64,000 nucleotides of DNA, taken from positions 806,001-870,000 of the forward strand of contig CP076356.1 in the NCBI GenBank assembly GCA_018798825.1, given 5' to 3'. This stretch comes from Ochrobactrum sp. BTU1 (GTDB taxonomy: Bacteria; Pseudomonadota; Alphaproteobacteria; Rhizobiales; Rhizobiaceae). The notes under the pieces were generated by a model. That model was not told the origin of the DNA. It saw nothing but the letters and a program-made list of their open reading frames with translations, and did no database searches. Shown in pieces: positions 8,099 through 16,192 of this stretch (positions are counted from its first letter, which is position 1; the number at the start of each line of letters is the position of its first letter). The position numbers were made by a program, and so were the translations under genes.

Positions 8099-8821
8099 TC
8101 AGCTTGCAGAGGCAGTGGGGCGGATCGTGATCTCAGTCGTATCAACACCGGCAGGTGCTTCAATCACATGCTTCACCGCACGTGCTATATCAGAAGGCTG
8201 AAGCGCGATTGCGCGATATGCATTCATCGCGGTCACGGTTTCCTGATGGGTAATCGTCGATGCAAGTTCGCTTTCGACGACACCAGGATTAACGCAGGTA
8301 ACGCGAATGTTCGTGCTTTCCTGCCGTAGTCCGTCAGAAATTGCCCGGACTGCGAATTTTGTCGCGCAGTAAACCGCAGCTGTCGGTACCACCTGTAGCG
8401 CACCGATGGAACCGAGATTAATGATGTGACCGCGCCCCTGAGCCTCCATGATCGGCAAGACTGCGCCGATGCCCCAGAGCACTCCCTTCACGTTGACATC
8501 CACCATGCGCTCCCATTCGTCCTGTTTGCCAGCAGCGAGCGGCGATAACGGCATCACACCGGCGTTGTTGATCAGAACGTCAACGCAACCCCATTTCTCC
8601 ATAGCCGTTTGGACGAACTCGGCCATTGACGTGCGATCAGTAACGTCGAGTGAACAAGCTTCCGCAAAGCCATCCGCATCGCGGATCTCCGCCGCGATTG
8701 CTTCGACCCGCTCGAGGCGACGTGCACCCAGTAATAGCCTTGCTCCGGCTCTCCCAAGCTCCCGGGCTATGCCTTCACCGATTCCGCTAGACGCACCGGT
8801 AATCAGAATGACCTTGTCCAT
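8099..8821 (-). CDS. SDR-family oxidoreductase
   Basis: A protein of 240 residues with TGASSGIG (residues 8-15), NNAGVMPLSP, the Ser in LGSIGA and YCATK. It is a classical NADP-dependent short-chain dehydrogenase, of the kind often named after clavaldehyde or serine dehydrogenases. The ATG at 8821 is chosen because AAGGAGAA lies at the right distance upstream; a longer in-frame reading to 8890 adds a low-complexity head and would run into the divergent promoter. The LysR gene at 8919 reads away from it, and this divergent pairing usually means direct control. Confidence 0.85.
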   Translation of the reverse strand: MDKVILITGASSGIGEGIARELGRAGARLLLGARRLERVEAIAAEIRDADGFAEACSLDVTDRTSMAEFVQTAMEKWGCVDVLINNAGVMPLSPLAAGKQDEWERMVDVNVKGVLWGIGAVLPIMEAQGRGHIINLGSIGALQVVPTAAVYCATKFAVRAISDGLRQESTNIRVTCVNPGVVESELASTITHQETVTAMNAYRAIALQPSDIARAVKHVIEAPAGVDTTEITIRPTASAS

Positions 8822-8918
8822 GTGGTTCTCCTTCAATGTACTGAAAGAGAAGATGGACGATCGTGACTGGTGATGGTATCCGTCATCCACTGGACTAAAT
8901 GGTTAGCGACACTGGACA
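8822..8918. promoter_or_regulatory. Divergent promoter/operator region between SDR and LysR genes
   Basis: A 97-base gap separates the divergent starts at 8821 (-) and 8919 (+). LysR-type regulators normally bind such gaps at a T-N11-A site and both activate the target and repress themselves. I do not see one convincing T-N11-A palindrome that stands out, so this entry rests on layout. Confidence 0.45.
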
Positions 8919-9833
8919 ATGAAAATCGACCTTAATCTTGTTCCGCTCTTTCTCGCAGTCGCGCAGGAGCATAATTTCCGAGCTGCCGCTGATCGGCTAG
9001 GTATTACGCGGTCAGCAGTCAGCCAGGGGATCCGACGACTTGAAGACGTACTTGGTACAGCGCTTGTCATGCGCACAACACGTTCCGTTCGACTGACCGA
9101 AGCGGGGGAACGCCTGCGCAGTGAGTTGTCCCAACCCATATCCGATATCGAAACCGCCTTTGAAAATGTGTCGAGCGATACTGTGCCACGCGGGCTCCTC
9201 AGGATCGCTGCCACCTCAATCGCCGAGCAGTTCCTTTCCGGCTCGCTGATAGCTTCCTTTGCAGCTGCTAACTCTTACGTGACAATTGATGTCACGATCA
9301 CGGATGATGAGTTCGACATTGTAGCCGCTGGCTATGACGCGGGAGTTAGATTGGGAGAGGTTATAGAACAAGATATGATCGCCATTCCGATAACCGGTGA
9401 TCAACGGGAGATGGTCGTGGCTAGCCCGTCTTATCTTCAGCTCCATGGAGAGCCCAAACATCCACGCGAGCTGGTTCATCATCGCTGTATCGGCTGGCGA
9501 CCCGCACTCAACGTCGCTCCGTATCGATGGGAATTTGAGGAGAATGGCATTCCGTTTGATGTGGCCGTTGAACCGCAGATTACAACCAACGATCTCCGCC
9601 TAATGCTACGCACTGCTCTTGCCGGAGGCGGCATCACCTTCGCACCGGAAGACGTGTTCCGACCGTTCACGGAAACAGGCCAACTGGTGCCACTGCTCAA
9701 AGAGTTTCTACCACCCTTCCCGGGCTTTTTCCTGTATTTTCCGCAGCGCCGCAACATGGCACCAAAGTTGCGAGCGCTGATCGACCATATTCGGCGGCCA
9801 GACTCTCGGTTGCCAATTGCTCCCGCTCCGTGA
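8919..9833 (+). CDS. LysR-family transcriptional regulator
   Basis: A 304-residue regulator. The N-terminal winged helix is clear (FLAVAQEHNFRAAADRLGIT, RSAVSQGIRRLEDVLGTALV, RTTRSVRLTEAGERL). A periplasmic-binding-like effector domain follows, with GYDAGVRLGEVIEQDMIA and FPGFFLYFPQRR near the end. The C-terminal half is typical of LysR proteins that control small oxidoreductases such as SDRs or quinone reductases. Divergent orientation makes the SDR at 8099-8821 the likely target. Nothing is missing; length is standard. Confidence 0.92.
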   Translation: MKIDLNLVPLFLAVAQEHNFRAAADRLGITRSAVSQGIRRLEDVLGTALVMRTTRSVRLTEAGERLRSELSQPISDIETAFENVSSDTVPRGLLRIAATSIAEQFLSGSLIASFAAANSYVTIDVTITDDEFDIVAAGYDAGVRLGEVIEQDMIAIPITGDQREMVVASPSYLQLHGEPKHPRELVHHRCIGWRPALNVAPYRWEFEENGIPFDVAVEPQITTNDLRLMLRTALAGGGITFAPEDVFRPFTETGQLVPLLKEFLPPFPGFFLYFPQRRNMAPKLRALIDHIRRPDSRLPIAPAP

Positions 9834-9949
9834 TTGCGATCGCGTGTATGTTTATATCAATCTTGCTCCACTTGATGAAATTGCTGCGTCACCTTAACGT
9901 GCCTTATTCCAGCAATAAACCATTTCAAAAGAATGCGATGGCTCGGCAT

Positions 9950-10215
9950 GATTTTATTCGCCGGACAGCCTAGAGGCATTAAAAAGGCGCCTACTCGTCA
10001 AGAATTCGTATCATTGACCGGAGGCAATGCGTCTTTCTACGATGTCTCCCGAAACATAAGCTATTCCATAACCCTTCACTGCAGCATCGATCATGATATG
10101 GGAGTTGTTGAAAGTGAGCTGACCATCGACAAGGACGCGCAGTTCCTGACCATCTTTGTCGGCGTCCCTGGCATAAGGTCACCTACGTTCTCCTGGCGCA
10201 TATTGATGCAGCGTG
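9950..10215 (-). pseudogene. LysR-family regulator relic (effector domain only)
   Basis: Reading leftward, three frames together recover a LysR effector-domain tail. CINMRQENVGDL is in one frame, DADKDGQELRVLVDGQLTFN with AAVKGYGIAYVSGDIV and RRIASGQ in a second, and MIRILDE in a third. At least two frameshifts and the absence of any DNA-binding half make it a dead fragment. The order matches the end of LysR proteins of the kind seen just upstream at 8919, but it is not a copy of that gene. The rest of the gap from 9834 to 10342 shows nothing else I can support. Confidence 0.6.
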
Positions 10216-10342
10216 CGCTGCAATCTGTGTGATTGCGGTTGAAGCAATCGCTGCTTTGATCGCGATGAAAATGTTTGCGGTCATTTTGGTTTTCAGACCG
10301 GAACAAGTCGTTAGGGAAGCCTCCTCGCAACCAACCTGCTTC

Positions 10343-11524
10343 CTAGACCCGCTCGACCACCATCGCAATACCTTGCCCGCCACCGATACACATTGTTGCC
10401 AACCCGTAGCGGCCACCGATACGTTCGAGCTCATAGCAAAGTTTGATGAGGATGATCGCTCCTGACGCGCCTACCGGATGACCGAGAGCAACGGCGCCGC
10501 CGTTCGGATTGACCTTATCTGCCGGAAACTCCAATTCCGCGTTGACAGCACAGGCCTGCGCTGCAAACGCTTCATTGGATTCGATCACATCCAGATCGGC
10601 TACGGTAAGACCCGCCCGCTGCAAAGCCTGAAGGCTGGCGGGAACGGGGCCCATACCCATTACTTCAGGCGCGACGCCACCGAGTCCGGTTGCGATAATG
10701 CGACCTAATGCATTGACGCCATGGGCTTTAGCGACACTCTCCTCCATAAGAACCAGAGCTGCCGCGCCATCGTTGAGACCCGATGCATTGCCGGCTGTTA
10801 CTGTGCCGTCCTTGCTAAAAGCAGGACGCAGCTTGGCCATATCCTCCAGAGAAACATTGCTGCGAACATGTTCATCCGTATCAAACAGTTTCTCTGTCCG
10901 ACCTTGCTTGACGGCAATTGGCAATATCTGGCTGCTAAAGCGCCCATCTGCGATAGCTGCTGCCGCACGACGGTGCGATTCAACCGCGAAAGCATCCTGC
11001 TTTGCCCGATCGATACAAGACCGCTCTGCAATATTCTCGGCGGTCATGCCCATGTGGCCGTGACCGAAAGGATCGGTCAGAGCACCCATCATCATGTCAG
11101 TCGCGGTCACATCGCCCATCTTCTGACCGTTGCGTGCCTGCGTCAATAAATGGCCGGAGCGGCTCATGCTTTCCGCACCGCCAGCAAGCACGATATCGGC
11201 TTTGCCGAGCTCAATCTGCTCGGCAGCGGAAACGACCGCCTGAAGGCCTGAACCGCACAAGCGGTTCAAAGTCAACGCAGGTGATGCGTGGGGAACCTCA
11301 GCACGAACCGCGACGACCCGCGAAATATACATATCCTCCGGTCTCGTATGAATGACGTTTCCGAAGACTGTCTGCTCAACCTGATCGGGCTTGATGCCAG
11401 CACGCGTGATCGCTTCGCGCGCAACTGCAGCTCCAAGTTCACACGGAGGAATACCTGCAAGAGAGCCACCAAAATCTCCGATTGGCGTGCGAACCCCGGA
11501 AGCAATAACCACTGAACGTTTCAT
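10343..11524 (-). CDS. Acetyl-CoA C-acyltransferase (thiolase)
   Basis: A protein of 393 residues with all thiolase landmarks: nucleophilic Cys in LNRLCGSGLQAVVSAAEQI (C90), the ESNEAFAAQ segment, NPNGGAVALGHPVGASGA with the active-site His, and the second Cys in CIGGGQGIAMVVE. It would cleave a 3-ketoacyl-CoA to acetyl-CoA plus a shortened acyl-CoA, or run in the condensing direction. The ATG at 11524 is preferred since the upstream etfA stop is at 11536-11538 and a GAGAG ribosome site lies between. It is the last gene of the long leftward acyl-CoA cluster and closes the beta-oxidation spiral. Confidence 0.93.
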   Translation of the reverse strand: MKRSVVIASGVRTPIGDFGGSLAGIPPCELGAAVAREAITRAGIKPDQVEQTVFGNVIHTRPEDMYISRVVAVRAEVPHASPALTLNRLCGSGLQAVVSAAEQIELGKADIVLAGGAESMSRSGHLLTQARNGQKMGDVTATDMMMGALTDPFGHGHMGMTAENIAERSCIDRAKQDAFAVESHRRAAAAIADGRFSSQILPIAVKQGRTEKLFDTDEHVRSNVSLEDMAKLRPAFSKDGTVTAGNASGLNDGAAALVLMEESVAKAHGVNALGRIIATGLGGVAPEVMGMGPVPASLQALQRAGLTVADLDVIESNEAFAAQACAVNAELEFPADKVNPNGGAVALGHPVGASGAIILIKLCYELERIGGRYGLATMCIGGGQGIAMVVERV

Positions 11525-11535
11525 GATGAACTCTC

Positions 11536-12465
11536 TCAAACCTTGTCAGCCATTTCAGGCAAAGCCTGGAACAAATCAGCTACCAGTCCATAATCAGCCA
11601 CCTGGAAGATCGGTGCTTCTTCATCCTTGTTGATCGCAACAATCACGCGGCTGTCTTTCATACCAGCCAAATGCTGGATCGCGCCGGAAATACCGACTGC
11701 AATGTAAAGTTCCGGTGCAACCACCTTACCGGTCTGGCCAACCTGCCAGTCATTTGGAGCGTAGCCCGCATCAACCGCCGCGCGGCTGGCACCAACGGCT
11801 GCACCAAGCTTGTCGGCAACAGGAAGGATCACTTCCTCAAACTTCTCCGACGAACCAAGCGCACGACCGCCCGAGATGATGATCTTGGCAGAAGTCAGTT
11901 CCGGACGATCACCACCCGAAAGCTTGTTTTCAACAAAGCTCGACAGTGCCGGATCAGCAGCCGCATTGATGCTTTCAACTAGAACCGAACCGCCCTCAGC
12001 TGTTGCCGAGAAAGAAGCCGTACGAACCGTGATGACCTTCTTGGCATCAGTCGACTGAACAGTCTGGATCGCATTGCCTGCATAGATCGGACGCTTGAAG
12101 GTGTCAGCGGACACAACTTCCATGATTTCCGACAGCTGCATCACATCAAGAAGTGCTGCAACGCGTGGCAGCACGTTCTTGGCTGAAGTGGTGGCTGGTG
12201 CAATGATCGTGTCGTAGTTTCCTGCGAGTTCAACGATGGCTGCAGCCAGTGGCTCGGCCAGACGGTTTTCCAGCGCATCGCTTTCAGCCAACAGAACCTT
12301 GCGAACGCCAGAAAGCTTGGCAGCTGCATCGGCGGCTGCTTTCGCGCCCTTGCCAGCAACCAGAATATCGACATCGCCACCGATCTGGGCAGCTGCTGTC
12401 AGTGCCTTTGCAGTCTGATCGGAAAGGCTTGCATTGTCGTGTTCGGCAATAAGAAGAATAGCCAT
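11536..12465 (-). CDS. etfA: Electron transfer flavoprotein, alpha subunit
   Basis: A protein of 309 residues. The N-terminal adenine-nucleotide-hydrolase-like domain ([20 protein letters not shown]) is followed by the FAD-binding C-terminal domain with [60 protein letters not shown] and [12 protein letters not shown]. EtfA pairs with EtfB and accepts electrons from acyl-CoA dehydrogenases, passing them to ETF:quinone oxidoreductase. An AAGGA ribosome site precedes the ATG and etfB lies 21 bases upstream. It probably serves the acyl-CoA dehydrogenase at 19121 as well as the housekeeping pool. Confidence 0.95.
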   Translation of the reverse strand: MAILLIAEHDNASLSDQTAKALTAAAQIGGDVDILVAGKGAKAAADAAAKLSGVRKVLLAESDALENRLAEPLAAAIVELAGNYDTIIAPATTSAKNVLPRVAALLDVMQLSEIMEVVSADTFKRPIYAGNAIQTVQSTDAKKVITVRTASFSATAEGGSVLVESINAAADPALSSFVENKLSGGDRPELTSAKIIISGGRALGSSEKFEEVILPVADKLGAAVGASRAAVDAGYAPNDWQVGQTGKVVAPELYIAVGISGAIQHLAGMKDSRVIVAINKDEEAPIFQVADYGLVADLFQALPEMADKV

Positions 12466-12486
12466 GTGTTTGTTCCTTCCGATCTC

Positions 12487-13233
12487 TTACAATACGCCGT
12501 CAGCTTTAAGCTTCTCAACCAGCTCACTTACGGAGCCAACCTTCACGCCAGCCTTGCGGCCACCCGGTTCTTCGGTCTTCAGAACCTTGAGGCGCGGCGC
12601 AATATCAGCGCCGAAATCAGCAGGCGACTTCTCATCAAGCGGCTTCTTCTTGGCCTTCATGATGTTTGGCAACGAAGCATAACGCGGCTGGTTCAAACGA
12701 AGATCAACTGTGACAATGGCTGGAAGCTTCACATCAATGGTCTGAAGACCACCATCGACTTCGCGCGTTACCTTGGCCGAGCCGTCAGCAAGCTCCACCT
12801 TCGAGGCGAATGTTGCCTGGCTCCAGTTGAGCAGTGCCGAAAGCATCTGGCCAGTCTGATTGGCATCGTCGTCAATCGCCTGCTTGCCGAGGAACACAAG
12901 GTCAGGCTGTTCAGCATCGACCACGCCCTTCAGAACCTTCGCAACACCAAGCGGCTCGACGGCTTCGTCAGTCTTCACGAGGATTGCCCGGTCAGCACCC
13001 ATGGCAAGTGCGGTGCGCAATGTTTCCTGCGCCTGTGCCGGACCGACCGAAACCACGACGATTTCCGTGACCTTGCCTGCTTCCTTCAAACGGATCGCTT
13101 CTTCAACCGCGATCTCGTCAAAAGGGTTCATCGACATCTTGACGTTTGCAAGCTCAACGCCCGAACCATCACCCTTAACACGGATCTTTACGTTGTAATC
13201 TACAACCCGTTTTACTGCGACAAGCACTTTCAT
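12487..13233 (-). CDS. etfB: Electron transfer flavoprotein, beta subunit
   Basis: A protein of 248 residues starting [20 protein letters not shown]. It contains [19 protein letters not shown], the [10 protein letters not shown] strand, [20 protein letters not shown] (the AMP-binding and recognition-loop region) and [20 protein letters not shown] with the conserved tail KAKKKP. Length and motifs are standard for EtfB. The AGGAG ribosome site lies just upstream. It forms one unit with etfA, downstream of the 3-hydroxyacyl-CoA dehydrogenase, with a 125-base gap that may hold an extra promoter. Confidence 0.95.
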   Translation of the reverse strand: MKVLVAVKRVVDYNVKIRVKGDGSGVELANVKMSMNPFDEIAVEEAIRLKEAGKVTEIVVVSVGPAQAQETLRTALAMGADRAILVKTDEAVEPLGVAKVLKGVVDAEQPDLVFLGKQAIDDDANQTGQMLSALLNWSQATFASKVELADGSAKVTREVDGGLQTIDVKLPAIVTVDLRLNQPRYASLPNIMKAKKKPLDEKSPADFGADIAPRLKVLKTEEPGGRKAGVKVGSVSELVEKLKADGVL

Positions 13234-13358
13234 TGCTTACTCCTTTGAGTTTTTGCTGGCCGGTTCTAACCGAAGCCAGATGCAATCACGTCCAACTGAG
13301 AGTTCCCAATCAATGCATACATCTCACTTTGGCCCGGCTGCGGAATGGGGTAATCACA

Positions 13359-14549
13359 TTAACGATCGATGATTTCTGCGGTCTTGCCTGCGAGCGCGAA
13401 AGGCCCTTCGCGCCAGGAATAACCAAGTTGCATGGCGGTATCGACCGCAGCCGCATCCGGGGCAATCGCGGTCACATGAGTCTCGCAGTACGTTATGAGA
13501 TTGCGCAAAACACTACGCGCATAATTCCCAACGGGACCTTGTTCATTAAGCAGTTCCTTCAGTTCAGTAGGTAATTGCACCGCGCGTTTGGTACGATATA
13601 GCAAGGTGTCAGTGTCAAACGCTTCAAACTGCCCATCGGCCGTCTTGCGGTAGAAGCCGCCGCCCGTCTTACGCCCAAGCAATCCTTTTGCCAGTAACTC
13701 GCCAATAAGCGGATTGCCCAGGAGATTATACGCCTGCAATCCATCATCTGCCGGGAGCGCGCGCATCAGGCCGCCCCAAATGGTCGGAACGAGATCTATA
13801 CCGATCAGATCCAGAAGGCCGAAAACCCCTGTCTTGGGAACACCAAGTACTGACTGCACAGCATCAGCAGTTTCGATGTCCAACCCAAATCGGCACGCTT
13901 CTGAGACCGAGACCGCGATCCAGAAACACCCGATACGATTAGCGACGAATCCCGGCGTGTCGTTGCAATCGATGAGTGTCTTACCAAGCAATATTCTGGC
14001 CGCATTATTCAATCGTTCGCGCAGTTTTGGATCAGCCTGATCGTCGGCAACAACCTCTAGAAGCGGCATTAGTCGCGGCGGGTTGAAAAAATGCGTTATG
14101 GCAAAACGGCGCGCAAGGCCGCTTTCCATACCAGCAATCAGCTCATACCGCGGAATGGTTGATGTATTCGAAGACAGTATTGCCGACGGCTTCAGGTAAG
14201 GAGCCAATTTCTGGAACAGCGCGCGTTTAATATCGAGTTTTTCCACGACCGCCTCGATGACCCAGTCCACGTCCTGCAACCGTTCAAGATGATCGTCAAT
14301 ATTGCCCGGGCGCACTCGTGCCGCGGCGTCGGGCGCTGTGAAACCACCCAGACGAAGCTGGCGTGAAATTCCAACTTCCGCCGGTTCGATACGGTTCTCA
14401 CCGCTGGATATATCCAGAAGTTCAACGCAGATTCCAGCATCAGCAAACTGGGCGGCAATACCTCCACCCATTGCGCCGGCTCCGATAATCCCGACTTTCT
14501 TTATTCCGGTTGTCTCGGCACTCGCGTCTTTCGCTATCAGATTGTGCAT
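13359..14549 (-). CDS. 3-hydroxyacyl-CoA dehydrogenase
   Basis: A protein of 396 residues. The NAD-binding domain carries IIGAGAMGGGIAAQFADAG; SSNTSTIPRYELIAGM and the catalytic His segment FAITHFFNPPRLMPLLEVV follow. The C-terminal 3HCDH domain has DTPGFVANRIGCFWI and TGGGFYRKTADGQ. A further partial repeat ends at YSWREGPFALAGKTAEIIDR. Many Hyphomicrobiales homologues continue from that point into an enoyl-CoA hydratase domain of about 770 residues total; this one stops there, so the hydratase step must come from the separate genes at 20290 and 21132. It oxidises 3-hydroxyacyl-CoA to 3-ketoacyl-CoA. It begins 10 bases after the TPP-enzyme stop. Confidence 0.88.
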   Translation of the reverse strand: MHNLIAKDASAETTGIKKVGIIGAGAMGGGIAAQFADAGICVELLDISSGENRIEPAEVGISRQLRLGGFTAPDAAARVRPGNIDDHLERLQDVDWVIEAVVEKLDIKRALFQKLAPYLKPSAILSSNTSTIPRYELIAGMESGLARRFAITHFFNPPRLMPLLEVVADDQADPKLRERLNNAARILLGKTLIDCNDTPGFVANRIGCFWIAVSVSEACRFGLDIETADAVQSVLGVPKTGVFGLLDLIGIDLVPTIWGGLMRALPADDGLQAYNLLGNPLIGELLAKGLLGRKTGGGFYRKTADGQFEAFDTDTLLYRTKRAVQLPTELKELLNEQGPVGNYARSVLRNLITYCETHVTAIAPDAAAVDTAMQLGYSWREGPFALAGKTAEIIDR

Positions 14550-14558
14550 GGTGTCATC

Positions 14559-16133
14559 TCAGTCCAATCGAACATCGATGAGCACCGGCCCATCCTTGAC
14601 CAAGGCTTCAGCGAGAGCCAGATTGAGTTCCCCATTGCTGCGCACTTGAACCGCTTCGACACCAAACCCCTGCGCAATCGAAACCCAGTCAATTTCCGGC
14701 CGAACCAAACTCATCATGTCGAGCGCCGTCGGGCCGGGTTCGGCACCAACCTTGGCATATTCTCCGAGTAGAATGGCATAGGAGCGATTGTCGAGCAGCA
14801 ATGTAGTGATCGGCAAGTTTTCGCGAGCCTGCGTCCAAAGTGCCTGGACGGTATAGGCCGCGGAACCGTCGGCCTGTAGAGCGACCACCCGTCGTCCCTT
14901 GTCGCCAACCGCTTCCGCTCCAATGGCAGCACCAGTTGCCAGTGGAATACCTCCTCCGATTGCGCCTCCCGTCACAGTCAACCAGTCACAGGGGGCGGCC
15001 AATGGCATGACCGCAGCAAAACCGCCTCCCGACGTAAGCGCCTCATTGACGATGAGACTGTTCTCCGGAATCTGGCGAGCCACAATTTGTGCCAGAGAAT
15101 CCGGCGTTATAGGGCCATCCGCCGGCATCTCGATCTCGCCATTGTGAATGGCAATGTCGCTTTCACGAGCACCGAGGGCTGAGGCCAAAGCAGTCAACGC
15201 GCCCTTCGCGTCCTGGTGAGCGGTCGTCAAAGTCACCACCTCAGCATCGGCTCGATGGAGCAGGCTCGGCAGACCCGGATAGCGGAAGAAGCCGACTGGC
15301 GGCGGACAATTGACCAGCACGACCAGATCATAAGGATCAAGACACTGTAGCGCTTCCGTTACCACATAAGGCACGACCGGCAACACCAGCCGCCCTTTAC
15401 CCTTTGGCATATTGGAAATGGTTGAACTTCCCATAAGCTCAGCACCGGTTTGCTCAGCAATGCCCTTGAGCAAAGGATGCAACTCTTTGACCACAGCCGG
15501 ATTACCGAGGATGATGACAGCCTTGCGTCCAGATTTCAATGCTTCGGCAACCTGCGCTACGACCGCAGGATCAACTGGAAGTGGCCCTTGCACACTCTCA
15601 ATCTCCGCCGTTTCGCCACCTTCGCTCCATGACACGTCTGCGGGTAAGACCAGCGAAGCAATTTGACCATAACCAAAAGCTGCCTCTTTCAGACCCGCCA
15701 TGGCATCGGCCCCGATTGATGCCGGCTTTGTACCGAAGCGGTGCCACTCAGAACTGCCACCTACCAGCGCTTCCACATCCGCAGTCAACGGACTGTCATG
15801 GGCAACATGATCCGTTGCATGATCGCCAACAATATTGAGCATACCGCTGCCAGCACGACGGGCATTGTGAATATTGGCAATGCCGTTGGCATAACCGGGA
15901 CCGCAATGCAGCAATGTTACCGCAGGTCGCTGCGCAACCCGGAAATAGCCATCAGCCATACCGGTCACCACATTCTCCTGCAAACCCAACACGCAACGAA
16001 TGCCAGGGATCCGATCAAGCGCGGCAACAAAATGCATTTCACTCGTGCCTGGATTGGCAAAGCAGGTGTCTACCTTCGCGGCAACAAGACTATGGACGAG
16101 CGCTTCCGCGCCAGTGATATGCGTTTTGTTCAT
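14559..16133 (-). CDS. Acetolactate synthase/decarboxylase-like TPP enzyme
   Basis: A protein of 524 residues of the acetolactate synthase/benzoylformate decarboxylase family. The N-terminal pyrimidine domain has FANPGTSEMHFVAALD and the catalytic Glu in GLQENVVTGMADGYF (E53). A central domain follows, and the C-terminal diphosphate domain carries LQADGSAAYTVQALWTQA and LLLDNRSYAILLGEY in place of the usual GDG...NN motif. Members are described as large-subunit-like proteins without a regulatory partner; several are 2-oxoacid decarboxylases or C-C lyases. The reaction here is not defined. It sits between the CoA ligase and the 3-hydroxyacyl-CoA dehydrogenase, 10 bases before the latter. Confidence 0.82.
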   Translation of the reverse strand: MNKTHITGAEALVHSLVAAKVDTCFANPGTSEMHFVAALDRIPGIRCVLGLQENVVTGMADGYFRVAQRPAVTLLHCGPGYANGIANIHNARRAGSGMLNIVGDHATDHVAHDSPLTADVEALVGGSSEWHRFGTKPASIGADAMAGLKEAAFGYGQIASLVLPADVSWSEGGETAEIESVQGPLPVDPAVVAQVAEALKSGRKAVIILGNPAVVKELHPLLKGIAEQTGAELMGSSTISNMPKGKGRLVLPVVPYVVTEALQCLDPYDLVVLVNCPPPVGFFRYPGLPSLLHRADAEVVTLTTAHQDAKGALTALASALGARESDIAIHNGEIEMPADGPITPDSLAQIVARQIPENSLIVNEALTSGGGFAAVMPLAAPCDWLTVTGGAIGGGIPLATGAAIGAEAVGDKGRRVVALQADGSAAYTVQALWTQARENLPITTLLLDNRSYAILLGEYAKVGAEPGPTALDMMSLVRPEIDWVSIAQGFGVEAVQVRSNGELNLALAEALVKDGPVLIDVRLD

Positions 16134-16192
16134 AATGTTTTCCTCTCGGTCTTGAGTGAATATGGGCGCCAGCCGAGACAGCGGCCAGTATT

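Noticed and set aside
12439..13248. A 269-codon + strand frame opposite etfB
   Set aside because: It is the shadow of a clear etfB gene, with Cys-, His- and Arg-rich composition and no domain.
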